Assembly (NCBI GenBank): GCA_019279435.1
Contig: JAAALK010000081.1
Location: 57,651,318 to 57,715,317, forward strand
DNA from: Zizania palustris
Lineage: Eukaryota > Streptophyta > Magnoliopsida > Poales > Poaceae
Length of the DNA stretch: 64,000 bases
Reading direction: 5' to 3'
The notes beneath the pieces are model-generated. The model searched no databases. It was not told where the DNA came from and saw nothing but the letters and a program-made list of their open reading frames with translations. Positions 54,181 to 64,000 of this stretch are shown here, in pieces (the first letter of the stretch is position 1; each line of letters opens with the position of its first letter). Made by a program: the position numbers and the translations under genes.

Positions 54181-55320
54181 ACATCCCGAGAGAAAAAAAC
54201 GCAGAGGCAAACGATCTGACCTAGATAACATCAGGATACAAGCCAATGGCCAGGCCAATCAAGGTGGAGATCGCAGAAATTCGAGGCCAATGACTAGAGG
54301 TATGCTATTGTCACCTATTTGAAAAATCCTTCAGCATCGCCACCAAGAAAACTCGGGTATTAGTCCATGAATTATGTGCTGGTCAATGAGCATATGTATT
54401 ATTGGACAATGGATGGGGTCTATCTTCAGTGCATAAACACGAAAGAAGCCAAAATAGTAATGTGCAAGGTTCATGACGGCTTATGTAGAATGGACAAGTC
54501 GACTCAGAAGATGAAGTGGCTGCTCCAAAGGGCAGGCTACTTTTGACCGACATAGTGTAACTTCTATCGATGCCATCGAGTTCATCGAGAACACATAGTG
54601 TACCGGTTTGGGATTCTACGGACTATCATGACAGACCAAGGGTTATTCTTCATAGCCAAATAATTCCATAACTTTGCAGACAGTATGGGAATCAAACTCT
54701 TAAATTCATCACCATATTACGCACAAGCCAATGGCAAGCTGAGGCATCCAACAAGAGTTTGATCAAGTTGATAAAGCAGAAGATTAACGAACAACTGAAG
54801 CATTGGCATCGGTCCCTATCAGAAGCACTATGGGCTTATCATATGGCGCACCACGGGTCTACATAGGTACCTCCATATCAGCTAGTCTATGGCTACGAAG
54901 CAATACTACCTTGGGAAAATAACGTCGGCTCAAGAAGGATAGCACTACAGGACCAACTTATAACCAATGATTATTAAAACCTAATGACATACATCCTAGA
55001 TGATTTGGCACAGAACCGATTGAGAGACCTTGAGAAGATAGAAGAAAACAAAGCAAGAGTGGCAATGTATTATAATAAGCTATGCCCAAGTCGTTCAAAG
55101 AAGGAGATCTTGTATGGAAATTTATCCTTCCGATTGGATCTAAAGATAATCTATTCGGTAAGTGGTCGCCTAATTAGGAAGGACCCTTTCGGGTGCATCA
55201 AGTTGTTCCTGGTAACGTCTATCTACTCGAGAGCCTAGAGGGAGAATTGTTCGGGAAGGCATCAAATGGAAAATATCTGGAGAAGTATTTCCTGAGCATA
55301 TGGATAAATGCCTAAGAATC
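54181..55320 (+). pseudogene. Element G integrase remnant
   Basis: Heavily mutated. Recognisable: FHDGLCRMDKSTQKMK-like zinc-finger region near 54470, YRFGILRTIMTDQGLFFIAK (second D) near 54600-54660, LLNSSPYYAQANGK near 54697-54735 and a C-terminal stretch with YNKLCPSRSKKEI. Part of the core before the second D is missing. Several stops and frame changes. Confidence 0.72.
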
Positions 55321-55635
55321 TACACGGAAGCAGAGAAATAGCCGATATCGAGGGTATCGCCTTGAGATGGCCGATGGGGAAATATCACCCTTAGACACAT
55401 GAAACATACAAGACAGAGTAAAAGAATGCAATGAATTAACATTGCACGCAAAATAGAGTCTCGGGGCCACGAAACATTCATCAGTACAAAGTGAATAAGT
55501 TCAAGACAAATATCGACGAATTGACTCGATAGCTCATTGCCGAATATCGTCGACGTCCTTGATGACGGCCTGGTCTTTGCCATTCGATCCTAGAACTTCT
55601 CTGATGGTACGTTGTGGAACCAAGTGGGGTCGCAC
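55321..55635 (+). other. Element G 3' untranslated remnant
   Basis: No coding signal. The expected G 3' LTR does not follow; copia E starts at about 55636. Confidence 0.5.
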
Positions 55636-57842
55636 TGTGGTTTTTATCTTAGTGATGAGTGATTGACAAGTTTGCTCGTTCATTGTTATGAGTGATTGGT
55701 GGTTTGCTTGCATCAATGGGATCGATGTGTATGTGGAGATTGAGTGCCGATGGGATTGGTGGGCTGATGGGATCGGTGTGCATCGCGATTCATGTTTTGA
55801 CTTGCCTCATGTGTGCAGGGTGGAGATGCTTGACAACTATCAACGGCAGGTGATCAAGGGTCAAGCGGGTAGTTTGATGCCAGAGGATCAAGGATGTCGG
55901 GTGAAGTTGGGATGATCTCAGGATTACACGTGGAGATAGAGCAAGACATGGACAAACAGATGATCGAGGCAGTGTGTTGACCAAGTCAATGAAAGGGAGG
56001 CTAGTGCAAGTGATCAGGTGGCTCAAGGGGATCGAGAGCGGGAGAGACTTGCTGGCGGTTGAGTTCGTAGATTGGTGTCGAGTGTCGGCGATCAGGAAGG
56101 CTTTGTCGGTTTTAGCTGAAAACCATCGTATCAGAAAATATTTTTAAATTCCAATAAATAGGAGTTTATTTTTATGTTTTAGTAGTCCAGATTAAGTGTA
56201 ATCTTTTAGTATTTTTCTTAATTTTTAATTCTAAAAAAATACTAAAAGAATAGGTTAAATGATGTAATAATTTAGGTGTAATTTTTTGTGTATTTTTTAG
56301 AATTATTAATTCTGAAAATACACAAGGGCATTTAGGTAATTACTTGGTAATTAAACCCTAATGGCATTTTGGAAAATACTTTTATAGGATTGCCTATAAA
56401 AGGGACCTCATGCATTGCAGTTTAAGTGAACGTTTTGGGTGAACTTTTTCGGGCTGAGAATTTTATCCTGTATTTTATTTTGTATTTTATTTTGTGTTGC
56501 TTCTCTAGTGTTCTGTTTCCGCCAGATTATTCTTCTGTTCTTTGCTGCTTCCGTCCTGAACGATCTACAGAAGCAGCGATCACTAGTGCTACGCACCAAA
56601 TCTTTGCAGTGAGCTGTTCAACCCGGTACTGTGTTCAGTTTATTTAGGAAGTTACTGTGCTGGTTTTTCCTACTTGTTTTATTCCTTCTGCTTTCGTTTT
56701 TTTGTGATTGGTTCTCCTTCTCTATGCTGCTGACTTCAGGCCATCACTGCCATGCAATTTCCTCTGTGCTCGCCATGGCTGCTAGCTGCCGCTAGGCCAG
56801 TAGCGTATGGCTAGTTCTGCCAGGCTAGAGCATCAAGTACGTCAAAGTGCTGCTGGAATTCCAATTTTTTTTCCCACCACACTAGGCAGGCAGTCACATC
56901 AAGTCAGGATGTTTTGATGTGTTGATTATTACTATTCACAATTTTTGTTGGTCAGTTTGGTTTTGTTAACCGAAATACTCTACTGTTTTAACTGAATTTT
57001 TATCTGGTTTATTTCCTATGAGCATTGTTCATCTTGATAACCATTGCATGTTTAACCAATACTAGTTATGCCTGGAGTTAGCATGCATGTGTGCTAGATA
57101 GCAGTACACATCTTTTCACCGAGCCCTACCGACCTGTCTTTTCTTCTCTGTATTTTTATCTGCTTGATTTGACCACAAATTTTCTCTGGATTTGTTTATT
57201 CTGTGGAACAATTGCTGCCAATTCTTCTGCCGGTCCTTTCCTCCGCGAATTTTTTGCTACCATGAATTTTTATGCGTTGCCCTTTCCCCTGGAACAGTGC
57301 ACAGTCGGTAGCATTGCCCGAGCAGCCATCATTTATATTATTGTTCATGATTTTTCTTTGCTCTGATTTGACAGTCTGCTCCTATGATTCTTCACACATA
57401 AATCAGTGAGTAATGTTTTGTCTTGTCGTCTGCTGTGCGCAAGAAGTCCACTGACCCATAATGTTTCACCAATTAGTTTGTTTGAGACAAAACAGGGCAT
57501 CTGATCCTATAGTTTTCTGACCACAAAGTTTATCTATCATATGTGTTCACTGTGGCATTTTTTAATCTCCTACCTTTTTCTGTGATCGTCGATACTTCAG
57601 AGTCCGATCAGTTCCTTTTCGGTGTTTCAATTTCTGATTAATAGAAGAAGTCGGCAACCCAAACTCCAACTAAAGCAATTCAGAATTTCAAAGTCCGATC
57701 TGAAAGAAAAAGTTTTCTAAATTATTTTTAAGTGCACTTGTTTTTTAGAGGTGCGTTGAATGATTTGAAAATGCCATCATATTCGCGAGAATTTGTCGAG
57801 GCGCCAATGCAACCCCCCTCTAGTCGCCATTCTGATCCTACA
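55636..57842 (+). repeat. Copia E 5' LTR
   Basis: About 2.2 kb, TGTGGTTTTTATC…GATCCTACA; TATA at 56395-56402 (GCCTATAAAAGGG). Left edge set by where similarity to the solo LTR at 29297 begins. Small ORFs inside (for example 57091-57366) are not believed to be genes. Confidence 0.82.
56395..56402 (+). promoter_or_regulatory. TATA box in copia E LTR
   Basis: TGCCTATAAAAGGGACC, a strong match, about 760 bp into the LTR. Confidence 0.68.
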
Positions 57843-57844
57843 AT

Positions 57845-57856
57845 TGGTATTAGAGC
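57845..57856 (+). other. Primer-binding site, initiator tRNA-Met, one mismatch (E)
   Basis: TGGTATTAGAGC, against the canonical TGGTATCAGAGC in F1 and F2, 2 nt from the LTR. Confidence 0.88.
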
Positions 57857-57905
57857 TAGTTAGATCACCAGTTGACCTTAACCGGTTTTGTGATCCATTG
57901 GCGAC

Positions 57906-58845
57906 ATGGACAAAAATACCAAGATTCCGATGTTCGACGGTCGTGATTTTGCTTATTGGAAGGTGCGCATGGAGACTTATTTACTAAGCCAAGGAAGTGT
58001 TATATGGGACATTGTTAATTCCTGATATGTGATCCTCGAAACTCGCACCACTCTGGCTAAAAAAGAATAGAACGATTATAAAAGCAAGGTAAGAAATATA
58101 CTGTTCATTAGTCTGAGTCGACATGAGTTTGATAGGGTCCATCATATACGAACTGCACGTGAAATTTGGACGACATTGAAAACTTTTCATGAGAGAACTA
58201 CTCAGATTAAGGCTAGGCGCTAAAGCACATATAATCAAGAATATCAAATGTTTGTGCAAGGCCCTAGTGAATCTGTAGATGTCATGTTTGCTTGATTTGA
58301 TGGGATTGTGAGCGACTTGTGCTCCATTAGGACTTTAGCTTATTTGGATCATGATAGATCTATCAAACTTCTCTATGCTCTTGATCGTAGCATATGAGAG
58401 GATGAGATCTCTAGTATTGAAGAGTTGGCAAACTATGACACATTGACTTGCGGCGAGCTCTTCAGTAAGCTTAAGCCCACCAAGATTGCTAAGGCATATC
58501 GTCTAGGATTTGGAAACTCTTTGCTGCCTTCCATAGCATTAGTTTCCAGTTCCGGTAGTGGCACCTCATCTAGAGGTAATTTTTTTGGTGGTTCTGGAGT
58601 TTATGCCTTTTCTGGAGGTTTTGACTTGTTCTCCTTGGTCTCTGTCACAAAAGAATAGGTGAACACTTTACATGATGAGGAGCTAGCTCTCATTGTCAAG
58701 AAGTTCACCCGCTGCTACAATGATAGATGAGATCAGAGGAAAGGAGAGTCTCGGGGATGATTTGAGTGTGGAGATCTTTCTCACATTAAAGCTAATAACC
58801 CTAAATTAAAAATGAAAAATGAAAATGAGCACAAGCACCAGAAGT
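57906..58845 (+). pseudogene. Copia E gag
   Basis: MDKNTKIPMFDGRDFAYWKV begins a copia gag of the UBN2 type. Further: LSRHEFDRVHHIRTAREIWT, LKTFHERTTQIKAR, VDVMFA, LCSIRTLAYLDHDRSIKLLY, ISSIEELANYDTLTCGELFS. The zinc-knuckle region near 58765 reads ECGDLSHIKANNP, with the last Cys replaced by Asn. Stops lie at about 58020, 58067, 58221, 58294 and 58394. It is broken at 58845 by F2. Confidence 0.88.
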
Positions 58846-59234
58846 GGAACAGATTCGCCCGACTTTTGTGTGAAATTTTCGTATTCACGCCGGTAGGTCT
58901 GATAGTGCCGAGCCTTGACCTGGGCTGTCCCCTCATGGTGTGCCTGGAGGGTAGCCTAGATCTCTCTGGCAGTGGTGAGATGGCTCACACGCTCAAATTT
59001 AGTGGGACCTAAACCAGAAAACAAAATATTCACCGCTTTGTTGTTGTTCTGATCCTGGGCGATAATATCAGGAGAATTACGCTCAGCAACAGGCAACACT
59101 GTGAAAGTAGCGTGAATACAAATGTCCAAAATGTCCGAGCTTTCGCTCATGAGATAGGCTCGCATGCGAGTCTTCCAATAATTATAGCCATAAGCTTCCA
59201 AGGACGGGTCCTTTCCAGGAGACGTCATGATCAC
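58846..59234 (-). pseudogene. Copia F2 gag, N-terminal fragment
   Basis: MIMTSPGKDPSLEAYGYNYW, then KTRMRAYLMSESSDILDICI and NILFSGLGPTKFERVSHLTT, close to F1 gag. A stop follows AREI (at about 58956), and the similarity ends at 58846, after QKSGESV-type residues, where E gag begins on the other strand. Only the first 130 or so codons remain. Confidence 0.88.
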
Positions 59235-59279
59235 TACTGGGGTTTAGAACCGGTTAAGGTATGGAAAAAACCTAACCAG

Positions 59280-59291
59280 GCTCTGATACCA
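59280..59291 (-). other. Primer-binding site, initiator tRNA-Met (F2)
   Basis: Minus strand TGGTATCAGAGC, 2 nt from the LTR end at 59294. Confidence 0.93.
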
Positions 59292-59293
59292 CT

Positions 59294-61458
59294 TGTAGGA
59301 CCGAAAGTAGTGACCAGAGGGGGGTGAATGGGCGCCTAAAAAAATCTTTCGAATCAATGGCCTGCTGCCAACACCCAACGTACCTCAAACAACTGAGCAG
59401 GGAGAAGTAAACAGATCAACAGAGCCTAAAATGATCTAGCCTAAAAACAACCAGTGACCTAGAAGTAAGGACACCAAAATAGTGCTTATAGGCAGATAAA
59501 TTTATCATTCAAAACAAAAACACTTCACGCAACATTAAACGAAACATCTGGTCAATAGCACGCAAAACGAGACAAAGGAACACTGTTCAAAATAGTCTCT
59601 GAACCGAAGTCTGTTAACACATGTTCAAAGTCTGCAGAACTACTCCGAATTCACACTTCATCATTCGAAGTCCACAAGAATACTTCGAAGCTTGCTACAG
59701 TCTGTTGGTGTGATCGAAGCCCAGAAATATGGAGCAGGCCTCGAAGCCGTGAACAAATAAAACCAGCGAAGGTTGTGCTTTTGACTCCGATCTCGTGCAC
59801 AGAACTAGCGGAGGTTGTGCACCTGTGAGGCCCCCATTCAGACTTCGAGAGATTCCGTACACAGCAAAACTTACAGCAAAAATCCCGAGGAACACCTCGC
59901 ACATAATCCGCTCAATCAGCCCTCGTGCTAGGCGCGCGAAGCCTGCTGCTTAGCTTCGCAAACAACTTCCAACGCCAACGTCCTGACGCAGCTACTGCAA
60001 AGCTAATAAAACAAAGCACCTAGTCCTGCCAGCTAGCACCTATCCTTCCTGCCACAAGCAACAGAATAAACAGTGAATCTAGGCCAACCTAGATTGCCAT
60101 GAAGAATAAAAGACTTCAAGCCTATGCTGAAGAACCAAGGCTACCTCTGTAGCTAGCTTTAGACGCTCAAGTACCTTGGATCATGCTGCAGAACAACAAG
60201 CCTGTCACTACCGTGCGATAGGGACCTGGGAAACTACATGCAAATCAATAGCACACAACTGCAGGCTGCTACACACACAGCAAGTAGACCAACCTATTCT
60301 GCACAGCTCACTTCAGAAAAATAGTCTAGGAAAGAAAATAGTGCTGACCGAAATTACATGATGTGCACATTAAAAATGAGATTGCATTGAAATCACAGGG
60401 ATTAGCATCATAGCTAGATGAGAACAAATACATAAGCTTCTAAGGAAAGAACTGTATAGATGAAACCGACCAAAGCCAAAAGCAATCTCAACACTACTTG
60501 TCGTGATGTAGCTTTAGCCAATCTGCATGAAACCTTGCGCTGCACACCGCTGGATTTCTTCTCGCGCCTTCACGTGTTGTTGCCAAAGCACATGCATTGG
60601 CTGCCGCGCTAGCAAACACCTAGCCTGCCATGCTAGATGCTGCTGCAGCTAGGCTGCATAGAAATAGCAGCTAGATCGCACGCAGCAAGCAGATAAATCC
60701 GCCGGAAAAACCAAGGCCGGAGAAGAGAAATAATCTATGGCGGCAGAGAATAATTTTAGGATGAACAGTAGTTTGGCGGCACACAAAAAACAGGAACAGG
60801 GTGGATGAACTCTGATTTTTTAATCTAATTGAGTTAACCCTAACCATAGGGATTGGGGCCCTATTTATAGGCATCCCAATAGCCTAGGAAAATACCAAAA
60901 GACCCTTAGGGTTTTTACAGACGCTGAAATAAAATGGAAAAGACCAAACTACCCTTAGGATATTTTTACAGACTCGACTAACTGACTGTGGCCCTAAGGA
61001 CAAAATAGTAAACTATTATTTACAGATGACTTATCCGGAAGCGGAGCTTTCGTAGCGACTACGGCTTCGCCCCAGAACGGTCTGATCCGAGATCAGCGGT
61101 CGTCAGTTTTGCACCGAAACTGACAAAGCGTCCACCGACTTTGCACCAGGTACCCGGATTGGGCCGGCCTAATTCCGCAGCTCTCTCAGCCCGACAATCG
61201 CTCGCCGCCCGTGTACCTGAGTCAGTCCTGGTCAACAGCCCAGTGGATACTCTGCTGCTCCTAGCCCATGTACCCGGATTGGGCCAGCCTGACTTCGCGA
61301 CCCCTCTGTCCGACAATCGCTCACTGCCCGTGTACCTAAGTCACAAGTGGCCCAGACGCAGCAGGTCTTCTCCTCTCTTCAGTCCTCTTTGACTACCGTT
61401 GACAATGACTCATCACATCTGGAGCCATGAGGCCCACGCTCTTCAGCATGGCTCCTCA
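59294..61458 (-). repeat. Copia F2 LTR
   Basis: Minus strand TGAGGAGCCATGCTGAA…GGTCCTACA, 2165 bp; homologous to F1 LTR at both ends. Minus-strand TATA at 60862-60869 (CCTATAAATAGGGCC). Confidence 0.9.
60862..60869 (-). promoter_or_regulatory. TATA box in F2 LTR
   Basis: Minus-strand GCCTATAAATAGGGCCC, same place as in F1. Confidence 0.7.
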
Positions 61459-61469
61459 ATCTCCCCCTT
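61459..61469 (-). other. Polypurine tract adjoining the F2 LTR
   Basis: Minus-strand AAGGGGGAGAT directly before the LTR start TGAGGAGCC; the typical copia plus-strand primer. Confidence 0.88.
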
Positions 61470-62820
61470 GATGAGTGCATTGTCAACACTTCTCTTCAGT
61501 ACCTGTGAGCACATGTGGAAACACGAAAACAAAACAAAAGAAAATAGAGAAGAAGAAAATAAAGTAAAAGTTTAACCCTAATGACCGAAAGCCGAACAAA
61601 AGCACGAGAGTTATCATTATGGTTAACCAAAAGTAAAAGCTCAAAACAAGTGCAATCACAGAATTATCAACAAGGATATCCAAAGAGTAAGGACAAACGG
61701 GACAAAAACTCCCCCTGAAACAAATCCCAGAGAAAGCCAAAACTCCCCCTTAAACTCTTCTCCCAAAATTTCTCCCCCTTGTTGACAATTGGACTCATCA
61801 AGCGAGACTAAATGCACTCTAAAGAGACACTGACTCCCCCTGTAATGCAACTCCCCCTCAAAATATGCAATGAATGCAACTGGGGTGTAGGTGGAGTGTA
61901 GAAAGCATGCTTCTCAGATATGATTGACTAGAATTACAACATCTAACAAGTATAGCAAAAGACATACTATCTAAGACACATGGCATGATCAGTGCAACAG
62001 ATGATATCTAAAGAAAGTCATTAGCACACATTTTTCAATTTTGTGCAAACAAAAGCATCACCACATTTTCCAGTTGACAAGCAAGGTAAAGCATGAGATG
62101 CAGAAGCTAACTGATATTTACCAAGATAAGCATTGTCCAAATCAAAGTGCTTCAGCAAACTTGTTATCTTTTTAATTTTTAAGCTTTTTCTTTTTCCTTT
62201 TCATTTTTGCCAGGGGTTATTTGCATGTCAAACCTTATGCTGACCGACCAAGTCAAGCCTAGGCTAGAACTAGACCATCAAAAGCTTAAGACATTAGTCT
62301 TGGCGTACACTACACTGTCCTAGTTCATACCAAAGTGTTATGGTAAGCAGTCCAGAACAATGTAATGCAACAAAGCAAACCCACCTAGATCTTTTCAATT
62401 TAAGCAAAAAAAAGCCTGGAATTTTCATTCATTTTTTATTTTTATTAATTTTATAGCACATTTCCATGTTTAAAGCATAAAGATGTCCAAGTTGCATATC
62501 TGCATCTAAGTGAGGAACTAGCTACAAAGCATGTAACAGATAGCAAAAGCATTCAGCCTACACATGCTAGTTACCAAAAGAAATGGTGATCATTTTTCAA
62601 TTTTAAAGCATAAAAGCCATGCATATGACAGATATCAGACATATCAAGTGAACTGAAGCAAAGCATTATCATTGACAAGTAATCAAAAGCTTGTACCAGC
62701 TAGAATAAGTAAAACAGTTCAATCATATAACAGAAGCAGGCTTAAAGTGTGATATGTGAATATGCATGATACACACAAAAAGACTCAAGAAAAGAGTAAA
62801 GAAGAAAGAAAACTGACTCA
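61470..62820 (-). other. F2 noncoding region with multiple polypurine tracts
   Basis: No believable ORF. Five further AGGGGGAG-type tracts on the minus strand at about 61709-61716, 61743-61750, 61771-61780, 61833-61841 and 61851-61858. The rest is AT-rich. An envelope-like ORF, found in some sireviruses at this place, is not seen. Confidence 0.75.
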
Positions 62821-62824
62821 AAAT

Positions 62825-64000
62825 ATCCTAAAAAGGATACACAACACCCAAATCCCCTCATAAACGCTCAAAAGTAGACTGATCTAGGGGTTTGGTGAAA
62901 ATGTCAGCCAACTGATGATGAGTATCAACATGAACAAGGTCAATGACACCTTTCTCATATTGATCCCTCAGAAAGTGAAAGCACACATCAATGTGTTTGG
63001 TTTTTTAATGGAGACAAGGGTTTTTCCCTACACTAATTGCACTGGTGTTGTCACAAAACAAAGGAACTCTTGTAGGAAAGAACAACCCAAAGTCTCGCAA
63101 CATGGAAATCATCCAAACCAACTGTGAGCAGCAGCTACATACTCAGCCTCAGTGGTCGAAAGAGCAACTCCAGACTGCTTTCGAGAAGACCAAGAGACAA
63201 GAGAAGAACCAAGAAACTGGCAAGTACCGAAAATCGACTTGCAATCCAACCGGCACCCACCAAAGTCAGCGTCCGAAAAGCCAGATAAATCCAAAGATGA
63301 TGATGCTAAATAATAAAGACCGAGATCAGGTGCATAGGTGAGATACCTGAAAATGCGCTTGACAGCCTGCCGATGAGACGCGCGTGGTGAAGACTAAAAG
63401 CGCGCACACAGTCCTACGACAAACTATATGTCTAGCCTCGTCGCCGTCAAGTACAGCAGCGAACCAATCATCCCTCGAAACTCTCTCTCGTTGACCTTGA
63501 CGCCGCTCTCGTCCTTGTACAGGCCCCCATATGCGCCTATTGGGGTCATCTGAGGCTTCAGCTCTCCACCAAAGTCGAACTTCTTCAACATGTCTCGAGT
63601 GTACTTACCCTGGTGGATGAAAGTGTCATCCTTGGTCTGCTTGATCTGGAGCCCTAGAAAATACTTGAGCTCACCCATGCGGCTTATCTCAAACTCACTG
63701 TGCATCTGCTCAGAAAACTTGGACACAAGAACGTCAGTAGTACCACCAAAAATGATATCATCCACGTATATTTGAGCAACCAAGAAATCTGATGCATCTC
63801 TGAGCAAGAAAAGAGTTTTATCCACAGAACCCATCACAAAGCCCTTCCCCAACAAAAACTACTTTAACCGGTCATACCAAGCCCTGGGGTTGCTTCAGAC
63901 CGTATAAAGGTTTCTGCAGCTTAAAAACATGTCGAGGAAACTTAGGGTTCTCAAAACAGGGGGGTTTCCTAACATAAACCTCCTCCTCTATGTACCCGTT
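62825..64000 (-). pseudogene. Copia F2 pol: reverse transcriptase and RNase H
   Basis: From the window edge downward: YIEEEVYVRKPPCFENPKFP and HVFKLQKPLYGLKQ (copia RT), a stop near 63861, then GKGFVMGSVDKTLFLL, the catalytic QIYVDDIIFGG, EISRMGELKYFLGLQIKQ and LYLTATRLDI with a stop at 63424. RNase H: SGFSDADFGGCRLDCKS (first D), LVSWSSRKQSGVALSTTEAE (catalytic E). The C-terminal part (TKHIDVCFHFLRDQYEKGVI, HHQLADIFTKPLD) ends at about 62825. Several stops. Integrase and protease lie beyond the window. Confidence 0.9.

Larger units (their letters stand above)
33014..55635 (+). mobile_element. Element G: very old gypsy element with three insertions
   Basis: LTR, primer-like site, gag, protease, RT, RNase H and integrase follow in order on the plus strand. 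It is interrupted by a MITE, a 3.1 kb solo LTR and element C. No 3' LTR is seen; copia E begins at 55636 instead. Stops and frame shifts occur in all domains, more than in element A. The protein style (DGGATINIM protease, RDKATPKDEY-type RT) groups it with A and D. Confidence 0.82.
55636..58845 (+). mobile_element. Copia element E (5' LTR, primer site, gag), truncated
   Basis: LTR 55636-57842, iMet-type primer site 57845 and gag 57906-58845 on the plus strand. It is cut at 58845, where minus-strand F2 gag begins. No pol or 3' LTR is seen. The LTR family also gives the solo LTR at 29297-32005. Confidence 0.85.
58846..64000 (-). mobile_element. Sirevirus-like copia F2: pol - PPT - LTR - primer site - gag
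   Basis: On the minus strand the order from 64000 down is RT and RNase H, a noncoding region with six polypurine tracts, a 2165-bp LTR, an iMet primer site and gag. The LTR therefore has internal sequence on both sides, so it serves as 3' LTR of one element and 5' LTR of the next. The repeated AGGGGGAG-type tracts are a known mark of sireviruses (SIRE/Maximus copia). Both coding halves are damaged. Confidence 0.87.

Noticed and set aside
57091..57366. ORF of 91 aa inside copia E LTR
   Set aside because: LTR sequence without conservation in the solo LTR of the same family.

Overview
This window is repeat-filled plant nuclear DNA, most likely from a grass. I find no convincing host gene, tRNA, rRNA or CRISPR array. 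Almost all of it is nested transposable elements: Ty3/gypsy and Ty1/copia LTR retrotransposons, one full-length L1-type LINE, one non-autonomous CACTA DNA transposon, a CACTA-like MITE and solo LTRs. The grass assignment is an inference from the element types (gypsy elements with an antisense gene, a GC-rich LINE with a grass-style ORF1, sirevirus-like copia).

Layout. (1) 1-22043: element A, an old gypsy element whose LTRs differ by about 7% by eye. It is split by gypsy element B (2078-6413, TSD ACTAA) and by a CACTA element (9552-17885, TSD TTT). The CACTA element is itself split by a 7 kb LINE (9870-16916, 13-bp TSD). (2) 22044-22820: unassigned. (3) 22821-26642: element D, a relative of A, with LTR, primer-binding site and decayed gag, running into a 100-N assembly gap. 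(4) 26743-28876: minus-strand copia F1 (gag, primer-binding site, LTR); the LTR carries a 15-bp minisatellite. (5) 28877-33013: remnant of a minus-strand antisense gene from a gypsy element, interrupted by a copia solo LTR (29297-32005). (6) 33014-55635: gypsy element G, very decayed, interrupted by a MITE (35171-35309), a 3.1 kb solo LTR (35688-38796, TSD GAGAG/AAGAG) and gypsy element C (39977-51402, TSD CCATG). (7) 55636-58845: plus-strand copia E (LTR, primer-binding site, gag). (8) 58846-64000: minus-strand sirevirus-like copia F2, arranged pol - polypurine tract - LTR - primer-binding site - gag, so one LTR has internal sequence on both sides.

The most interesting system is in elements B and C. 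Besides gag-pol on the plus strand, C carries a four-exon gene on the opposite strand (50499 back to 47438) between pol and the 3' LTR. It has its own TATA box, three GT-AG introns of 73, 70 and 72 nt, and exact phase continuity: the exons sum to 2847 nt, or 949 codons. Its first exon encodes the domain known from 'putative gypsy type transposon' proteins and its last exon is a long coiled coil. B is a deletion derivative that lost about 7.1 kb (all of pol plus exons 3-4) at a TTT microhomology but kept gag and exons 1-2, with the same 73-nt intron 1 and 633-nt exon 2.

No element here looks fully coding-competent. C pol has stops, a frameshift and a changed RNase H catalytic residue; LINE ORF2 has one frameshift near its C-terminus; A, D, G and E are heavily mutated. 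LTR differences counted by eye are 6/495 for B and 10/495 for C, so these are the youngest LTR insertions.
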